From assembly GCA_963920525.1 (NCBI GenBank), contig OY986436.1, forward strand, positions 92,612,868 through 92,676,867: 64,000 bases of DNA, written 5' to 3'. Shown here piece by piece: positions 1-10,710 of this stretch (its first letter is position 1; each line of letters starts with the position of its first letter). This DNA is from Dichetophora obliterata. Lineage: Eukaryota > Arthropoda > Insecta > Diptera > Sciomyzidae. Position numbers and translations under genes: made by a program. The notes below the pieces were generated by a model that saw only the letters and a list, made by a program, of their open reading frames with translations, searched no databases and was not told the DNA's origin.

Positions 1-604
1 TGAGAGCGAGACTCAACTACCACAACTACAAAATTACAGAAACTTTAATAGAATTAGTGTGCCCGTCAGTGGCCGTCAGCCTGGGCTCTTAAGAGCTCTC
101 TCGTTTCGCACGTATTCTTACGCTCTCTCGTTTTGTCGCTATTGAAACAGCAACGAGAGCGCTTTTTACGATAGTACACAGCGAGAAATTAAATGTATGA
201 AAATGGCAGTTGAAAATGTGTATGAAAAATATTTTATGATTTCAAACGCTTTTCAAAGAACGCAAGGAGTTTATGTTTTATTTTGTTCCAAGGAATGAAG
301 AAAAATTAGTTAAAAGGCATTATTAATTGTCTCAGAAGGATGTTCAGGAATTATATGGTGTAGAAATAAAAAGACTTTATAAAGAGAAAAAGAAATTCGT
401 TTCGAATAAAGTAAAGAACTGTATTTCTGAAATGAAAGAAAACTTGGTTGAAAGCAATGCCAAAAACAAACAAAATAAATTAAAGTTACATTATGTTAAT
501 TTATAAGTTTTAAATGCTTCAATTTATATGTTTTTTTTGCAGAGCAAAATTTTATCTGCTCACCAACACATGCTCATTTTTATTTTGACTGGCACTGACC
601 TATA
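1..604. other. AT-rich flank without a recognised gene
   Basis: No intact gene is visible. Positions 121-161 form an imperfect hairpin in which CGCTCTC and GAGAGCG pair across a short loop. From about 270 to 505 the plus strand reads as a broken lysine-rich peptide (it contains QELYGVEIKRLYKEKKKF after an in-frame stop), which may be an old transposon or gene relic. I cannot assign a family to it. Confidence 0.4.
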
Positions 605-1942
605 TCTATACTATTATATAAAAGGCTTCTCACGTATTTGCGACGACGCTAAACTTAAAAACTACTGAACCGATTTTAGTAATTCTTTCATTTATATAAA
701 GCTACATGTTTAACTTAAAATCTTGCATCCTTTATTTTTTAAAACCCTTCTTAAAAGTTACTAAAATTTAAATTTATAAAGAAGCCAAAAAAACCAAACA
801 TAAAAATCATTGCTTCATTAAATTGTTAGACATACAAGCAGTATTATGCCCAAAACTAAATAGCGCGTTAGGTCGGCCGTTGATCGTAGTTTGGTCTGCG
901 TTGTAAAAATTTTACGATACAAGTATCAAAACGGACGACCTCAAACTTTGCAAAACTTAATGTTGCGTTGACTGATCTTGCCTCTGCCATTTCGGTGATG
1001 CCAATAAAAGCAGCTACTCCAGAAATCCCAAAAAACTACCCTTTAACCCTTTAATTTTAATAAATCAATGAAAAATAAATAATTACTGTAATAAAATCCT
1101 TAAACGACCTACTTCAAAAATTTAAGATATTTTTTGAAGTGAAAACTTCTTTAGGCGCGTTGAACGATTTTGGTAGAGGGTAAATCTTTGGTTTGCGTCA
1201 TCGCCTTTTTCCGAGTAACTCGTCATCAATACAGACAGCAAAGATAACAAGATAGGAAACTTAGAAAGCATAACCTCAAAAAATTTTTGCATGCATTTGT
1301 ACGTAAAAAATCAACCTGATCGTAACTCTTGTTCTTAATCGGCTGCAAGCTCACAAAACAATCACTTGGCAACTCCTGAAATTAATGCATATAATCTGTT
1401 TGTTAGTATATAAATACTTAAGTTAGGTTGCAATAAGATGTTTGCAACCAAAACTTATTATTAATTCGCTTTATATTGGTCTATTTATGCTTTTAAAGTT
1501 TGGCAATTTCTTCAGTTGTATTTGTCTACATTTTTGAAAAATTTGCTTGTACTCAAGCCCCCGCTATTCATGGTGAGATTGAAAAATGGAACGAATCTTC
1601 TTCTTTTTCTGCTTTTTTCTGCTGGAACTTCGTTTGCAAACAAGAGAAGTAATGTATTAAATTTGAATTGCAAATTTAAAAATTGTTTAACCAAATTTTT
1701 TATAATCCTTTAATGCAGGACTTATTAAAGAATCGAAATACAGAAAAAACCAAGCAACTTTATGTCACCGTAGCAATTGCTGTTTAAAGAAGGTCATTCA
1801 AATTAAATAAAATAATTTTTTAATATTTATATAATTTTTTCATTATTTAACAAACATAATTATTTTTATAATTTTGCATTTGAAGATACAACAAAATACT
1901 TTAATTTTAGGATTTCAAGGCGAAGCAGCGGGTATTTGCTAG
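605..1942 (+). mobile_element. Non-autonomous Helitron-like element
   Basis: The left end starts with TCTATACTATTATATAAAAG after an A, and the text just inside (aaactactgaaccgatttta) matches the 5' end commonly seen in insect Helitrons. The right end is GCGGGTATTTGCTAG followed by T, that is, a CTAG terminus inserted between A and T. There is no target duplication, as expected for rolling-circle transposition. The 1.3 kb interior has no Rep/helicase coding sequence, so the copy must depend on an autonomous relative. Directly after the end, the word GCTAGTAATATATA occurs twice. I do not see a strong terminal hairpin, so the 3' end call rests on CTAG and family resemblance. Confidence 0.7.
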
Positions 1943-2304
1943 TAATATATAATGCAATATATGCTAGTAATATATAAAGCATTATGTTAATTCGGACTAA
2001 TAAATTATGTTTTGTTTAAAATAAACAATTGTTATATTAATAAGAAGCACTTTGCACAAAATTCTACAGGCTTCCATAACGCGTCACACAAAAAAGAACA
2101 ATGCGAGATATTACGAAGTTTAACTGAAAGCTATGTTGCCTGAAAAAAAATGGCAAAACAAAGAAACCGGAACAAACTACCCTGCAAACATTTTCAATCG
2201 CCTCAGAGCCGCCAGCGAATCGCTTGGAAAATAAGACAATTGCCGGCGAGCTCATTTGGGAGTCATCCGGATATCGCCGACTGTCAGCAGCTGAAGCCAA
2301 AGAA
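1943..2304. other. Spacer without gene
   Basis: AT-rich sequence with no supported gene. Short open frames on both strands from about 2064 to 2332 overlap each other and show no recognisable domain. Confidence 0.4.
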
Positions 2305-2442
2305 GCGATTCGCCGGGAAGATTTGCGAATGAATCGCCTAAAGGGAGCGTATGCGATTCGTTGGGAAGAGTCAAACGAATCGCCAAGAGAAGTCCTTAGC
2401 GATTCGCGGGAAGAGTCGCATACGAATCGGAAAAGGGAGTCT
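2305..2442. repeat. 47-bp tandem repeat, three units
   Basis: GCGATTCG followed by a GGGAAGA-like block begins at 2305, 2353 and 2399, giving units of about 46-48 bp. Each unit also holds the inverse word GAATCGC, so the units are partly self-complementary. Related words resume after the MITE at 2571-2625, so the MITE landed in this array. Confidence 0.7.
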
Positions 2443-2444
2443 TA

Positions 2445-2567
2445 CTGCATGTTTACGTAAAACGAAACGAAGGCTGAGAGTGGTGCGAGACACGCCATAT
2501 CAAAAAATATTATTGCTCGTTTCTTTCAAGCCGTTCAGCTTTCGTTTCGTTTTACATTAACATGCAG
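2445..2567. mobile_element. TA-flanked palindromic MITE
   Basis: The ends are inverted copies of about 34 bp starting CTGCATGTTTACGTAAAACG on the left; the right end is the complement with a few changes. TA dinucleotides flank it at 2443-2444 and 2568-2569. The 123-bp size, terminal inversion and TA target fit a Tc1/mariner-type MITE. No coding sequence is present. Confidence 0.7.
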
Positions 2568-2649
2568 TAAAGCGACTCGTCGACAGGAGTGGCAAACGAA
2601 TCGCTTTTAGGGTTCCTCAGTGATTTGTTGAAAAGTGTCTTTATTGAAC

Positions 2650-2830
2650 GTTACAAGTTGGTTTAATTTATAGTGGGCAATCTTTATGAAATCGGTCAAC
2701 AAAAAATCGACCACCGAAAATCGTGCTGATATGAATATTTTCAGTTTCCGTATAACAATTCAATACAAAAAAATTTTTTAAATTTCTTGATGATTATTTT
2801 TTAAAGAGAAGTATATAGAATAGTACTTCT
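2650..2830. repeat. Dispersed repeat, copy 1
   Basis: The stretch containing ATCGACCACCGAAAATCGTG, then TCAATACAAAAA and TGATGATTATTTTTTAAAGA, is clearly related to 12330-12480, inside the Harbinger element. It may be a decayed Harbinger-derived fragment. No coding capacity. Confidence 0.55.
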
Positions 2831-2869
2831 GCTTCATATTCCAACAATCGATTTTAAAATTTTTTAAAA

Positions 2870-3155
2870 CAGCCATCTTACAACGATTGCCGGAATGAGC
2901 GAAGGAAGATTTTGAAGATTTTTCTTGAATCGCGCATCCATCGCTTGGGCGGTCGAAAAGCGATCCATCTTCCAACGATCGCCGAAACACGCGAAGGGAG
3001 ATTTTCCTTGAATTGCACATTCATCGCTTGGGCTATTGAAAAGCGATCCATCTTCCAACAATCGCCGGAATGAGTGAAGAAAGATTTTGACGATTTTTCT
3101 TGAATCGCGCACTCATCGCTTGATCGATCGAAAAGCGATCCATCTTCCAAAGAAC
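2870..3155. repeat. About 90-bp tandem repeat, three to four units
   Basis: CGATCCATCTTCCAA recurs at about 2961, 3044 and 3136, with a diverged first copy near 2872. Units also share TTTTTCTTGAATCGCGCA and TCGCTTGGGC. The three overlapping minus-strand open frames here are products of the repeat rather than genes. Words such as GCGATTCG link it to the 47-bp array at 2305-2442. Confidence 0.75.
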
Positions 3156-4070
3156 CCTTAGGCGAATCGCAAGTGCTTCGCCAAATTAACTTCTCTTTAA
3201 ATCGTCTTCCAAATGTTTGCAGGGTGCGGCACTGTACACATGTTGCTACGTTTTATGGTTTCGGTTTTTGGCTCTGTGTACGTATTTTTTTCTGTATTGA
3301 ATGCACAAGAATCGTCGAACAATTTTTAAATATGCGCACTCTACGATTTCTATGCAATAAATATTTTTTAATATTTTTAGATATGAAACTATTTTTAATG
3401 ATTTCAAATTTTAAAAAAAAACGTATTATGCTAGACAAACATGTTTGCCGAATATTTACTGTTACACATATAAAATGAAAAATGAGTTTTTTCTCAGATT
3501 CATTCTCTCTGAGATTCATTCTCTCAGACCGAACATTTTTGATTGCTGATTGAAATACCAAACATATTGAACTTTCCGGTGTTGCTTGTAGTCATTTTGC
3601 ATGATAGCATCAAAAAAGTAGCAAAAAGTATAAGAAAGTGAAATTAATTGTGTGCTCAAGCACACAAAAAAGTTGTGTTAATTATAGTAATCTAATAATA
3701 TTTTTAAAGAAACATAAATAACTCATGAACACTAATTGCATATATATTGAAACTAAAAAAAAAATGAAAATGAAATAATAAATAATTGAATACAAAAAAT
3801 AATGCCCCTTGCATAACCAATCCCAATTTTAATTACTTCGGTAATTTCGTTTTACATTTTATAGTAAATAATATGCCTAAAATTATATATAAAAATGCAA
3901 TAAGGGTTTTTCTTATTTGTGTTTTGACTTATTTTTACATAATATGCAACTGTGCAACAAACATAGCATAGCCACCAAACAAACATTTCAGCGAAGAGAA
4001 TAAATTAATGAAAATGAACACTGAACATGTTTGGCTAGCATAACCACGGCATTAGTGTGTAAACACACTT
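3156..4070. other. Spacer without gene
   Basis: No supported gene. Open frames on both strands around 3173-3561 overlap and show no domain. Small palindromes occur, such as TTGTGTGCTCAAGCACACAA near 3648 and GTGTGTAAACACAC near 4037. Confidence 0.4.
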
Positions 4071-4486
4071 TTTAGGTGCTTGGCAAATTCTTCTCCTTTT
4101 TCTGACTTGCTACCGTCCAATTTTCCGTTTGAACACCGAATGGGAGCGTCTAATCTGATGGGGGTTTTCAGCTTTCGAGTATCCTTCCACAACGAGTAAT
4201 CAGATCAATTTGTGATCATTCTCAACATAATCTTGGAGATGTTTTTGGAGCTTTTGAGTTCATTCGGCTAGCTGCTTTTTAAGATAAGGGGATCTGTGAG
4301 TCTGCCATTCTCTCCTCAATCGCCTTTTTTCATTGACAAGAGCCATAGTTTGGGTTGATGCTGTTGCTGTATGATCTTTGGTTTTGCTTGTGGGTGTTGC
4401 AATTATCGCAGCTTGCTGTAATATTTGTGTAAAGTTCAGTAAAGCGGGCTTTTTAAGGGTATGTTGAGATTGATTTGCAAACTTGT

Positions 4487-4654
4487 GTACACCTAATCCT
4501 GTTTTTGCACGGTCTTTTTTTACACGATTTTGAAATAACACGGTCGACAGAAATAAACTTATCCTGTTTTTACACGTTATTTTCACGTTTTGATTTTTTT
4601 TTACACGATATTTTCTGGAACGTATGTACCGTGCAAAAACAGGATTAGGTGTAC
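4487..4654. mobile_element. 168-bp MITE with 26-bp perfect inverted ends
   Basis: The left end 4487-4512 (starting GTACACCTAATCCTGTTTTT) is the exact complement of 4629-4654. The interior repeats ACACG and CCTGTTTTTACACG. It sits inside the jockey relic, whose reading resumes on both sides. I could not fix an unambiguous target duplication, so the superfamily is undecided. Confidence 0.75.
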
Positions 4655-6035
4655 TTAAGATATTGAAGCCAGTTTGTGTACTGATATGTGAAATTTTTGG
4701 GTGTAAAAACGTTGAGAGAGTGATCTCAGTTATTGAGGGAAAATGGTCTGATGACAGATCGAATGAAGATTTAACTGAGATTTGGTGTCTTCTGATATTT
4801 TTGTAATACCAAAATCAATTAAGTCTTGAATTTTACGAAGGTCAGTGGGCCAATAAGTGGTTTTACCAGTAGATATAACATCTACGTTAGCTTGTGATAT
4901 GGCTGACCAGAGTCTTCTTCCTTTAGGAGATATAAGGGGGCATCCCCAAAATGAGTGCTTTGCGTTGCAATCACCTGCAGCTATAAATTAAGGTCCTAGA
5001 GTGGCGAGAAAATCTCTTAATTACGTCTCTGTGATATTTAATTTCGGTGGGCAATAAACTGCTGAGACATTTAGGGCTCCTCCGTTTTTCTGAATGCAGA
5101 TTGTAGTTGCTTAGAGATACCTTTGCGGTATTCTTCAATTACATGGTGTTTGATTCTATTATTAACTAGGATTCCTGTTCTGCTATGGGCTTTTCTGTTG
5201 TGGTACTTAATATCGTAAATTGTGCAACCTTGCATGGAGAAATTATTAAAACCCAATAAACACCAAACGAAGAACGATTCGTAAACGCGCTCGTTAAAGA
5301 GTCCGAGATCTCGCAATCTCGGACTAGTAAACGAGCTCGCTCACGAATCCGAGATCTCGTAAACGAGCTCGAAACGAACACGAGATCTCGAATCCATAAA
5401 TTTTTTAAGTGACTTTTCTTAACCAAAAACTTGAAAAATTTTCTGTGAAAATTATTGACATTAAAATAAACACTAAATAAAAAGATAAACATAAGAAAAA
5501 AATTTCCATAAATTTCTTCATACAAAATTAAATAAAAACACTTCGAATTTTTTCATATGCAAATAATGAAAAAATTTTTTGTGTTTTATTGACGTATTTT
5601 TAGCAGCTAACAACGAAAAAATAGTTTTTATTAAAAGCAAACATATTTATGCTCGAAACAAACATGAGATCTTGGATTCGTACAAAATTTTATGCAAAGG
5701 CTTCGAATTTTTTCATATAAAAATTAAGAAAATTTGTATATTTCAATTGACGTTTTATAACCAGCTAACAATAAAAAAGTTGTTTTTATTAAAAAAAAAT
5801 GTTCACATAAAAAAGTCGTCTTTGTGGACTCGTCTGGACTCGTTAACGAACTCGTTAAAGAACTCGGAACAAACACGAGATCTCGGTTCCATACAAAATT
5901 ATGTGAAAAGATTTAGAAATATTTCTATGAGAAATTTATATGAAAATACTTAGAATTTTTCATATGAAAATTATGAAATTTTTATGACGTATTTTTAGCA
6001 GCTAACAATGAAAAAATAGTTTTTATTAAATAAAA

Positions 6036-7535
6036 TTATATGCTTATTTGTTTGTTCGTTCGCTATGCGCTGCAATACCGTTCATCCGATTGCGATAAAA
6101 CTTTATCAACTTATTGCTTTCACTTACGCGAACAATAAAGGCATATTAAACATTTGCCACGCCCCTTTAACCGCCCACAAATCAATAAAAATGCTGTATT
6201 TAAGACAGTTTTTGTCGTATTAAACCAAAATTTGGTAATTAAGTTCGTATGATAGCTATCGGCAACTATACTAAAAATAGGCGTGGTCCCACTATAGCTA
6301 CGCCTACTTTTAAAAAAAGATAAAGAGACTTCGAAATTACTGGTCCGATCGCTAAAATTTTGGCAGTGGATTTGTTTCGAGTACGAGATGGTTTAAGAAA
6401 AAATTACCATACCCCCTTTTACCGCCCACAAATATATAAAAAATTCGCGATATATGAAAAATTGCTTTAGAGTTATGGGTCGCACAGCCTCAAAATTCGA
6501 TATTCAACCACAATTTACTCATGTCGTTCCACTGATGACATTTTATGGGAGTTAAACAAGGGGGGAGTGGAACCTCCGATACAACCAAAACTTGCGATAT
6601 CAAATAGTTTTGGAGTTACAAGTCACACAGCATCGCAATTCAGTATTCGACATCAATTTATGCATGCAGTTTCATTAATAACATTTTATGGGCGTTGGAA
6701 ACGGCGGAGTTTCACCTCCCCCCATAAAACCAAAATTTATGCTATCGCATAACTTTGAAGTTATAGATCGCACAGCAACAAAATTCAGTAATTGGCATAA
6801 ATTTACACATGCAGTTTTACTGAAAACATTTTATGGTGTAGGACAAGTACAACCCAAACATGCAAAATTCAATAGCTTTAAAGTTATGCATAAAACAGCG
6901 TCAGAATTCAGTATTCGACCTCAATTCATACATGCAGTTTCATTAATAACATTTTATGGGCGTAGGAAAAGGGGGACTGCCATCTCCCATACAACCCAGA
7001 TTTGTGCTATCGAATAGCTTTGGAATTATAGGTCGCACAGCGTCGTAATTCAGTATTCGATCCGAATTTACACATGCACTTTCATTGGTAACATTTTTTG
7101 GGCGTTGGACAAGGGAGAGTGACACTTCCCATACAACCCAAATTTGCGATATCGAATAGCTTCTGAGTTATTTGACGCACAGCGTCGGAACTCAGTATTC
7201 GACCTAAACGTACTACACATGCCATTTCATTGATTAAATTTTATGGGCGTTTGCCAAGGGATATCTGATTTGACCCAAATTTGCGATATCAAATTGCTTT
7301 GGAGTTAAAAGTCGCACAGCGTCGGAATTCCGTATTCGACCTTAATTTACACATTCAGTTTCATTTATCACATATAATGGGCGTTGGTCAAGGGGGCGCT
7401 GCATCTCCCATGCAACCCAAATTTGGGATATCTAGCAGCTTTGGACTTATAGGTCGCACAACATCGAAATTCAGTATTCGATCTCAATTTACACATGCAA
7501 GGGAGCGTGGCAGCAACGCGCCGGGTTTCAGCTAG
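6036..7535 (+). mobile_element. Helitron-like element inside the foldback arm
   Basis: The right end is GCGCCGGGTTTCAGCTAG, a CTAG terminus followed by T. The left end near 6036 carries TTGTTTGTTCGTTCGC and a CCGATT word typical of insect Helitron 5' ends. The left end is set by where the foldback unit is interrupted; it resumes at 7536 with TTTCATATAAAAAAG. The first 400 bp belong to a repeat family with the word ACCGCCCACAAATC, seen again at 34.9-36.9 kb and 52 kb. The rest is a 141-bp tandem array. No Rep/helicase gene is present. A second 3' end of the same family lies at 42571. Confidence 0.7.
6440..7530 (+). repeat. 141-bp tandem repeat, eight units
   Basis: The landmark GTCGCACAGC (with variants) occurs near 6481, 6622, 6769, 6893, 7034, 7177, 7313 and 7454. 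Spacings are about 141, 147, 124, 141, 143, 136 and 141 bp. Each unit also holds ATTCAGTATTCGACC, ACACATGCAGTTTCATT and ACATTTTATGGGCGTTGG. The last unit runs into the Helitron 3' terminus. Confidence 0.85.
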
Positions 7536-8890
7536 TTTCATATAAAAAAGTCGAGCTCGTAAACGAGCACAAGATCTCGGATCCATACAAAAATATATGA
7601 AGACTGATTCGTATATTTTAATTGACGTATTTTTGGCAGCTAACAATGAAAAAATAGTGTTTGTAAAATAAAATATTTTCATATAAAAAAGGCAGTTCGA
7701 GAAAGCTTCGATATTTTTAATTAACTATTCGTCCTCGAATCATATTCTCGGACTCGTTAACGAATCGCATTTTCGGACTCGTTTTTAAGTTCGAGATGGC
7801 GTATCCGAGATCTCGTGTTTGTTTCGTATTTATAACAAAACCGAGTTTTTTTATATGGAAATATGGAAATTTTCTTTGAAGAAATTTATATGAAAACATT
7901 CTTAGTCTTTTCATATAATGTTGAAAATATTTTATTTGAATAAATATTTTGTTTTCATTTTTATATGCAAAAAATATGTTAATACAATTACAAAAAATTT
8001 TCAAAATTGTTTTCAAATAACTTTGCATGGATGCGAGATATCTCGTGTTCATTTCAACTCGTTTACAAGTCAGACTTTTTTATATGAAAAATTTTAATTT
8101 TAATAAAAACTATTTGTCGTTGTAAGCTGCTAAAAATATGTAAATTAAAAAAATCACAATTTTTATATGAAAAAATCCCAAGTCTTTTCATATCATTTTC
8201 TATGAAGAAATTTATATGAAAAATTTCGAAGTCTTTTCACATATTTTTGTATGGGTCCGAGATGTCGTGTTCGTTTCGGGTTCGTTTACGAGTCAAAGAT
8301 CTTGTGTTTGTTCCGAAGTCATAACAAAGCCAAATTTCTGACATGAAAATATTTCATTTTAATAAAAAAGTATTTTTTTAATTGTTAGCTTCTAAAAATA
8401 CGTTAATTTAAATAAAATAAAAAATTTCATAATTTTTATATAAAAAATTTTAAGTGTTTTTATAAAATTTTGTATGAATCTGAGATCTCGTGTTCGTTTC
8501 AAGCTCGTTTACGAGTCCGGGTGTGTATTCGTTTTTTCATTTCCTTGTTAAAAAATTTTTTTAAATTATTTTTAAGAATAAATCATTTAATTTTAGTTCG
8601 CTGTTATTATTACATGTTTTACTTAAAATAAAAAAATTTTTAAAAATTTATAAAAAAATAAAATTTCGGACTTTCGTAATCGTTTTCTCGGACTTGTTAA
8701 CGAATGGTGATTTTCTCCCGTTCTCGTATTCGCGAACGATAATTGTTAACTATTAAAATGTCCGAGAATGCGGATTCGTTTCGAATTCGTTTGACTTATT
8801 GGGAATGTATTAAATGAGTCTTGTAGGTTATCATCAGTTAGCTTTACTTGAAAAAGCTATATTAACCCATCCGATTGCATTTATTGATTG

Positions 8891-9701
8891 CTTGAATTAT
8901 TTTAAATTTAATTCAATGTATTTCCTCGACTTTTTGTTAAGTTTCAACATTTTTGGCATTTTTAACATATTCTATGTATGCTTGCAATGTGTTTTAATGG
9001 AGCATGGCTTCACAGCAGTGGTCATCAACGCAGAGTTCACACAACAACAAAGACAGCTTTCCGAGTGCGCAGCTTTACACTGAAACCAAAAGTTGTAAAA
9101 ATCTCTCGCCAAATGGTGCAAGGTGTAGTGCTCTTACATACGTACACTCATTATAAAACAAACAACCCACCAAAAAGATCTTAACTTAAGTTGTCTAACA
9201 TATGACAACAATAAACATATCAACATAATGTTGACAAAACTTCCAAATTCAACTTAATAAAAAAAACCTCAATGTAAACACAAATAATTGCAGCTCGAAT
9301 TTTTATGAAGTGCATTTAGCACCACTTTACGCTTGTGCCGCTAGATACCGCACAAAATGAAATGCGACAGCGGGGGCCGTGTTACAAGTACATTGCACAG
9401 AAAAACACAAAGCAACAACAACAGGCGAAAAGTTGTACAAGTGCCGATGACACATTAAAGTCAAGGCTAAGAATTTGACCGAACCAATCAATTATGTTTA
9501 AAATATAAATTTATGGTTAAATTTTGGAAAGGTTAATAAACTGAATGTGATTGGTCAATTATTGACTTTTCGAAGTAAATCTAAAAAATATTGGAATTAA
9601 AGGAGGAGTCTTGGAAATAGTGGAAAACTTATTGTAAGAAAAATAGTTTATAAGCCAATACATTTGAAAATAAAATTTAAATTTTAACGAAGACAAACTC
9701 T
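8891..9701. other. Spacer without supported gene
   Basis: A short open frame ending at 9083 (28 codons from ATG 8997) has no recognisable domain. It contains a near match to a cDNA library primer at 9015-9036 (see findings). The rest is unique-looking AT-rich sequence. Confidence 0.4.
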
Positions 9702-9847
9702 GAGCTAATCAGCTCTTGTTATGATTAAAACTCTCAAACTCGGCTTTTCAGCCGAAAATCTAAAGCGAGGCTCTCTAGCCAACAATAAAAGCGAATTGGT
9801 GCGCTTAAACACCAATAGCTTATCACGACAAGCTTATTCGTGATAAG
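9702..9847. other. String of five short hairpins
   Basis: Five perfect inverted repeats follow one another: GAGC/GCTC at 9702-9715, CGGCT/AGCCG at 9741-9754, GGCT/AGCC at 9769-9780, ATTGGTG/CACCAAT at 9795-9816 and CTTATCACG/CGTGATAAG at 9819-9847. Stems are 4-9 bp with loops of 4-11 nt. It lies about 200 bp outside the left end of the Harbinger element. Function unknown; a structured RNA or transposon terminus are both possible. Confidence 0.5.
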
Positions 9848-10710
9848 TGAAAAAACTTTCTATTCCCTTTTTTTTTTTAAATTAACACCGCGTAATGTTT
9901 AGTTTTTGTGTTTGCTTTTCGCTCTTTTAATATATAAAAGTTAAAAAAAGTGTTGAATAGAATGCGAATTTACGTACATTCATAAATAAAACAGCAAACC
10001 ACACCATAACCGAATGAACGCTCAAATCATACTGACTTCAAACTTAAAGCTGAAAGTACAATATTTGCGTATGCATTTGCGTCCGTCTACTCGCTGGCGC
10101 AATTAGATTGGAAATACATGAAACCTTATTGCATCGAGTAGAATGCTTACGTGCGTAAATTTTTTCAACGCTATTTACGCAAGAAAAGTTGAAGAATTTT
10201 CTACTTTTCTTGCGTAAATTGCGCTAGAGAAAACTCGCTACATATAGACAGCTACGAATTTTTATTTAAACGTCAAATTTGAATAAATTTATTTTTTAAA
10301 TTAGAACAACCAACATCTTAAGAAAAATATGGAACATTTTAATACAGAAAACCTCATAAATGAAGTTCAAAAGCATCCTTGCTTGTATGCTAAATCCAGT
10401 GCAGGGTATTGAAATAAAATAAAGCGAGCGAAAGCCTGGGCGGACATAAGTGGAGCTCTCAGCCTTTCAGGCAAGTTATTAACGTTTTATAACTTTTATA
10501 GCAGCTATAACAAAATTCTTTAGGACATGAGGCCATGACCAAGTGGCGCTCTATCAGAGATCGCTATAGTAGAGAAACAAAAACAAATCTTTTGAAGTCT
10601 GGAAGTGCGGCTACGGTAAATGAATCAAAATTCCAATATATGGAGCAGCTCAGCTTTCTAAAAGAATTTGTCGCATCCAGAAGGTATGTTTTACCAATAT
10701 ATTTTATATA

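Larger units (their letters stand above)
5252..8803. mobile_element. Foldback-like element with long repetitive inverted arms
   Basis: The left end begins CCCAATAAACACCAAACGAA and the right end is the complement of CCCAATAAGTCAAACGAA. Both arms consist of diverged repeats of one unit: a motif close to GACGTATTTTTAGCAGCTAA, an A/T-rich stretch with CATATAAAAA, and blocks of CGTTTACGAG and CGAGATCTCG. In the left arm (5252 to about 7735) the unit reads forward; in the right arm (about 7735-8803) it reads in reverse. This arm organisation is what defines foldback elements. No transposase is visible. A Helitron (6036-7535) lies in the left arm. ATTAAA occurs at both outer flanks, but a full target duplication is not clear. 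It is inserted in the nuclease region of the jockey relic. Confidence 0.65.
4071..8890 (-). pseudogene. Jockey-clade LINE relic, split by two insertions
   Basis: Read on the minus strand, 5251 to 4071 gives a decayed endonuclease-to-linker region of a jockey-type LINE. Visible pieces are GCTIYDIKYHNRKAHSRTGI, then VSAVYCPPK, FIAAGDCNAKHSFWG (the catalytic GDxN motif), LSSDHFPSI (the SDH motif), the linker EKRRLRREWQTHRSPYLKKQ and RCSNGKLDGSKSEKGEEFAKHL in part. Several stops and frameshifts break it. The extreme N-terminal part of the nuclease seems to continue at 8804-8890, beyond the foldback-like element, with weak matches to the WNANGL and LISETH motifs. A MITE (4487-4654) interrupts the region between nuclease and linker. 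No reverse transcriptase domain is seen, so the copy is incomplete at its 3' end. Confidence 0.75.

Noticed and set aside
2778..3150. Three overlapping minus-strand open frames with similar peptides
   Set aside because: They are three frames of the 90-bp tandem repeat; peptide similarity follows from the DNA repeat.
6036..7535. CRISPR-like array because of regularly spaced repeats
   Set aside because: Units are 141-bp contiguous tandem repeats without spacers, in a eukaryotic transposon.
8814..9184. Two overlapping plus-strand open frames near the primer-like site
   Set aside because: No recognisable domain or splice pattern; insufficient to call a host gene.
9702..9847. tRNA gene or tRNA cluster
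   Set aside because: The stems do not form a cloverleaf, and no acceptor stem, T-loop GTTCRA or anticodon arm of proper size is present.
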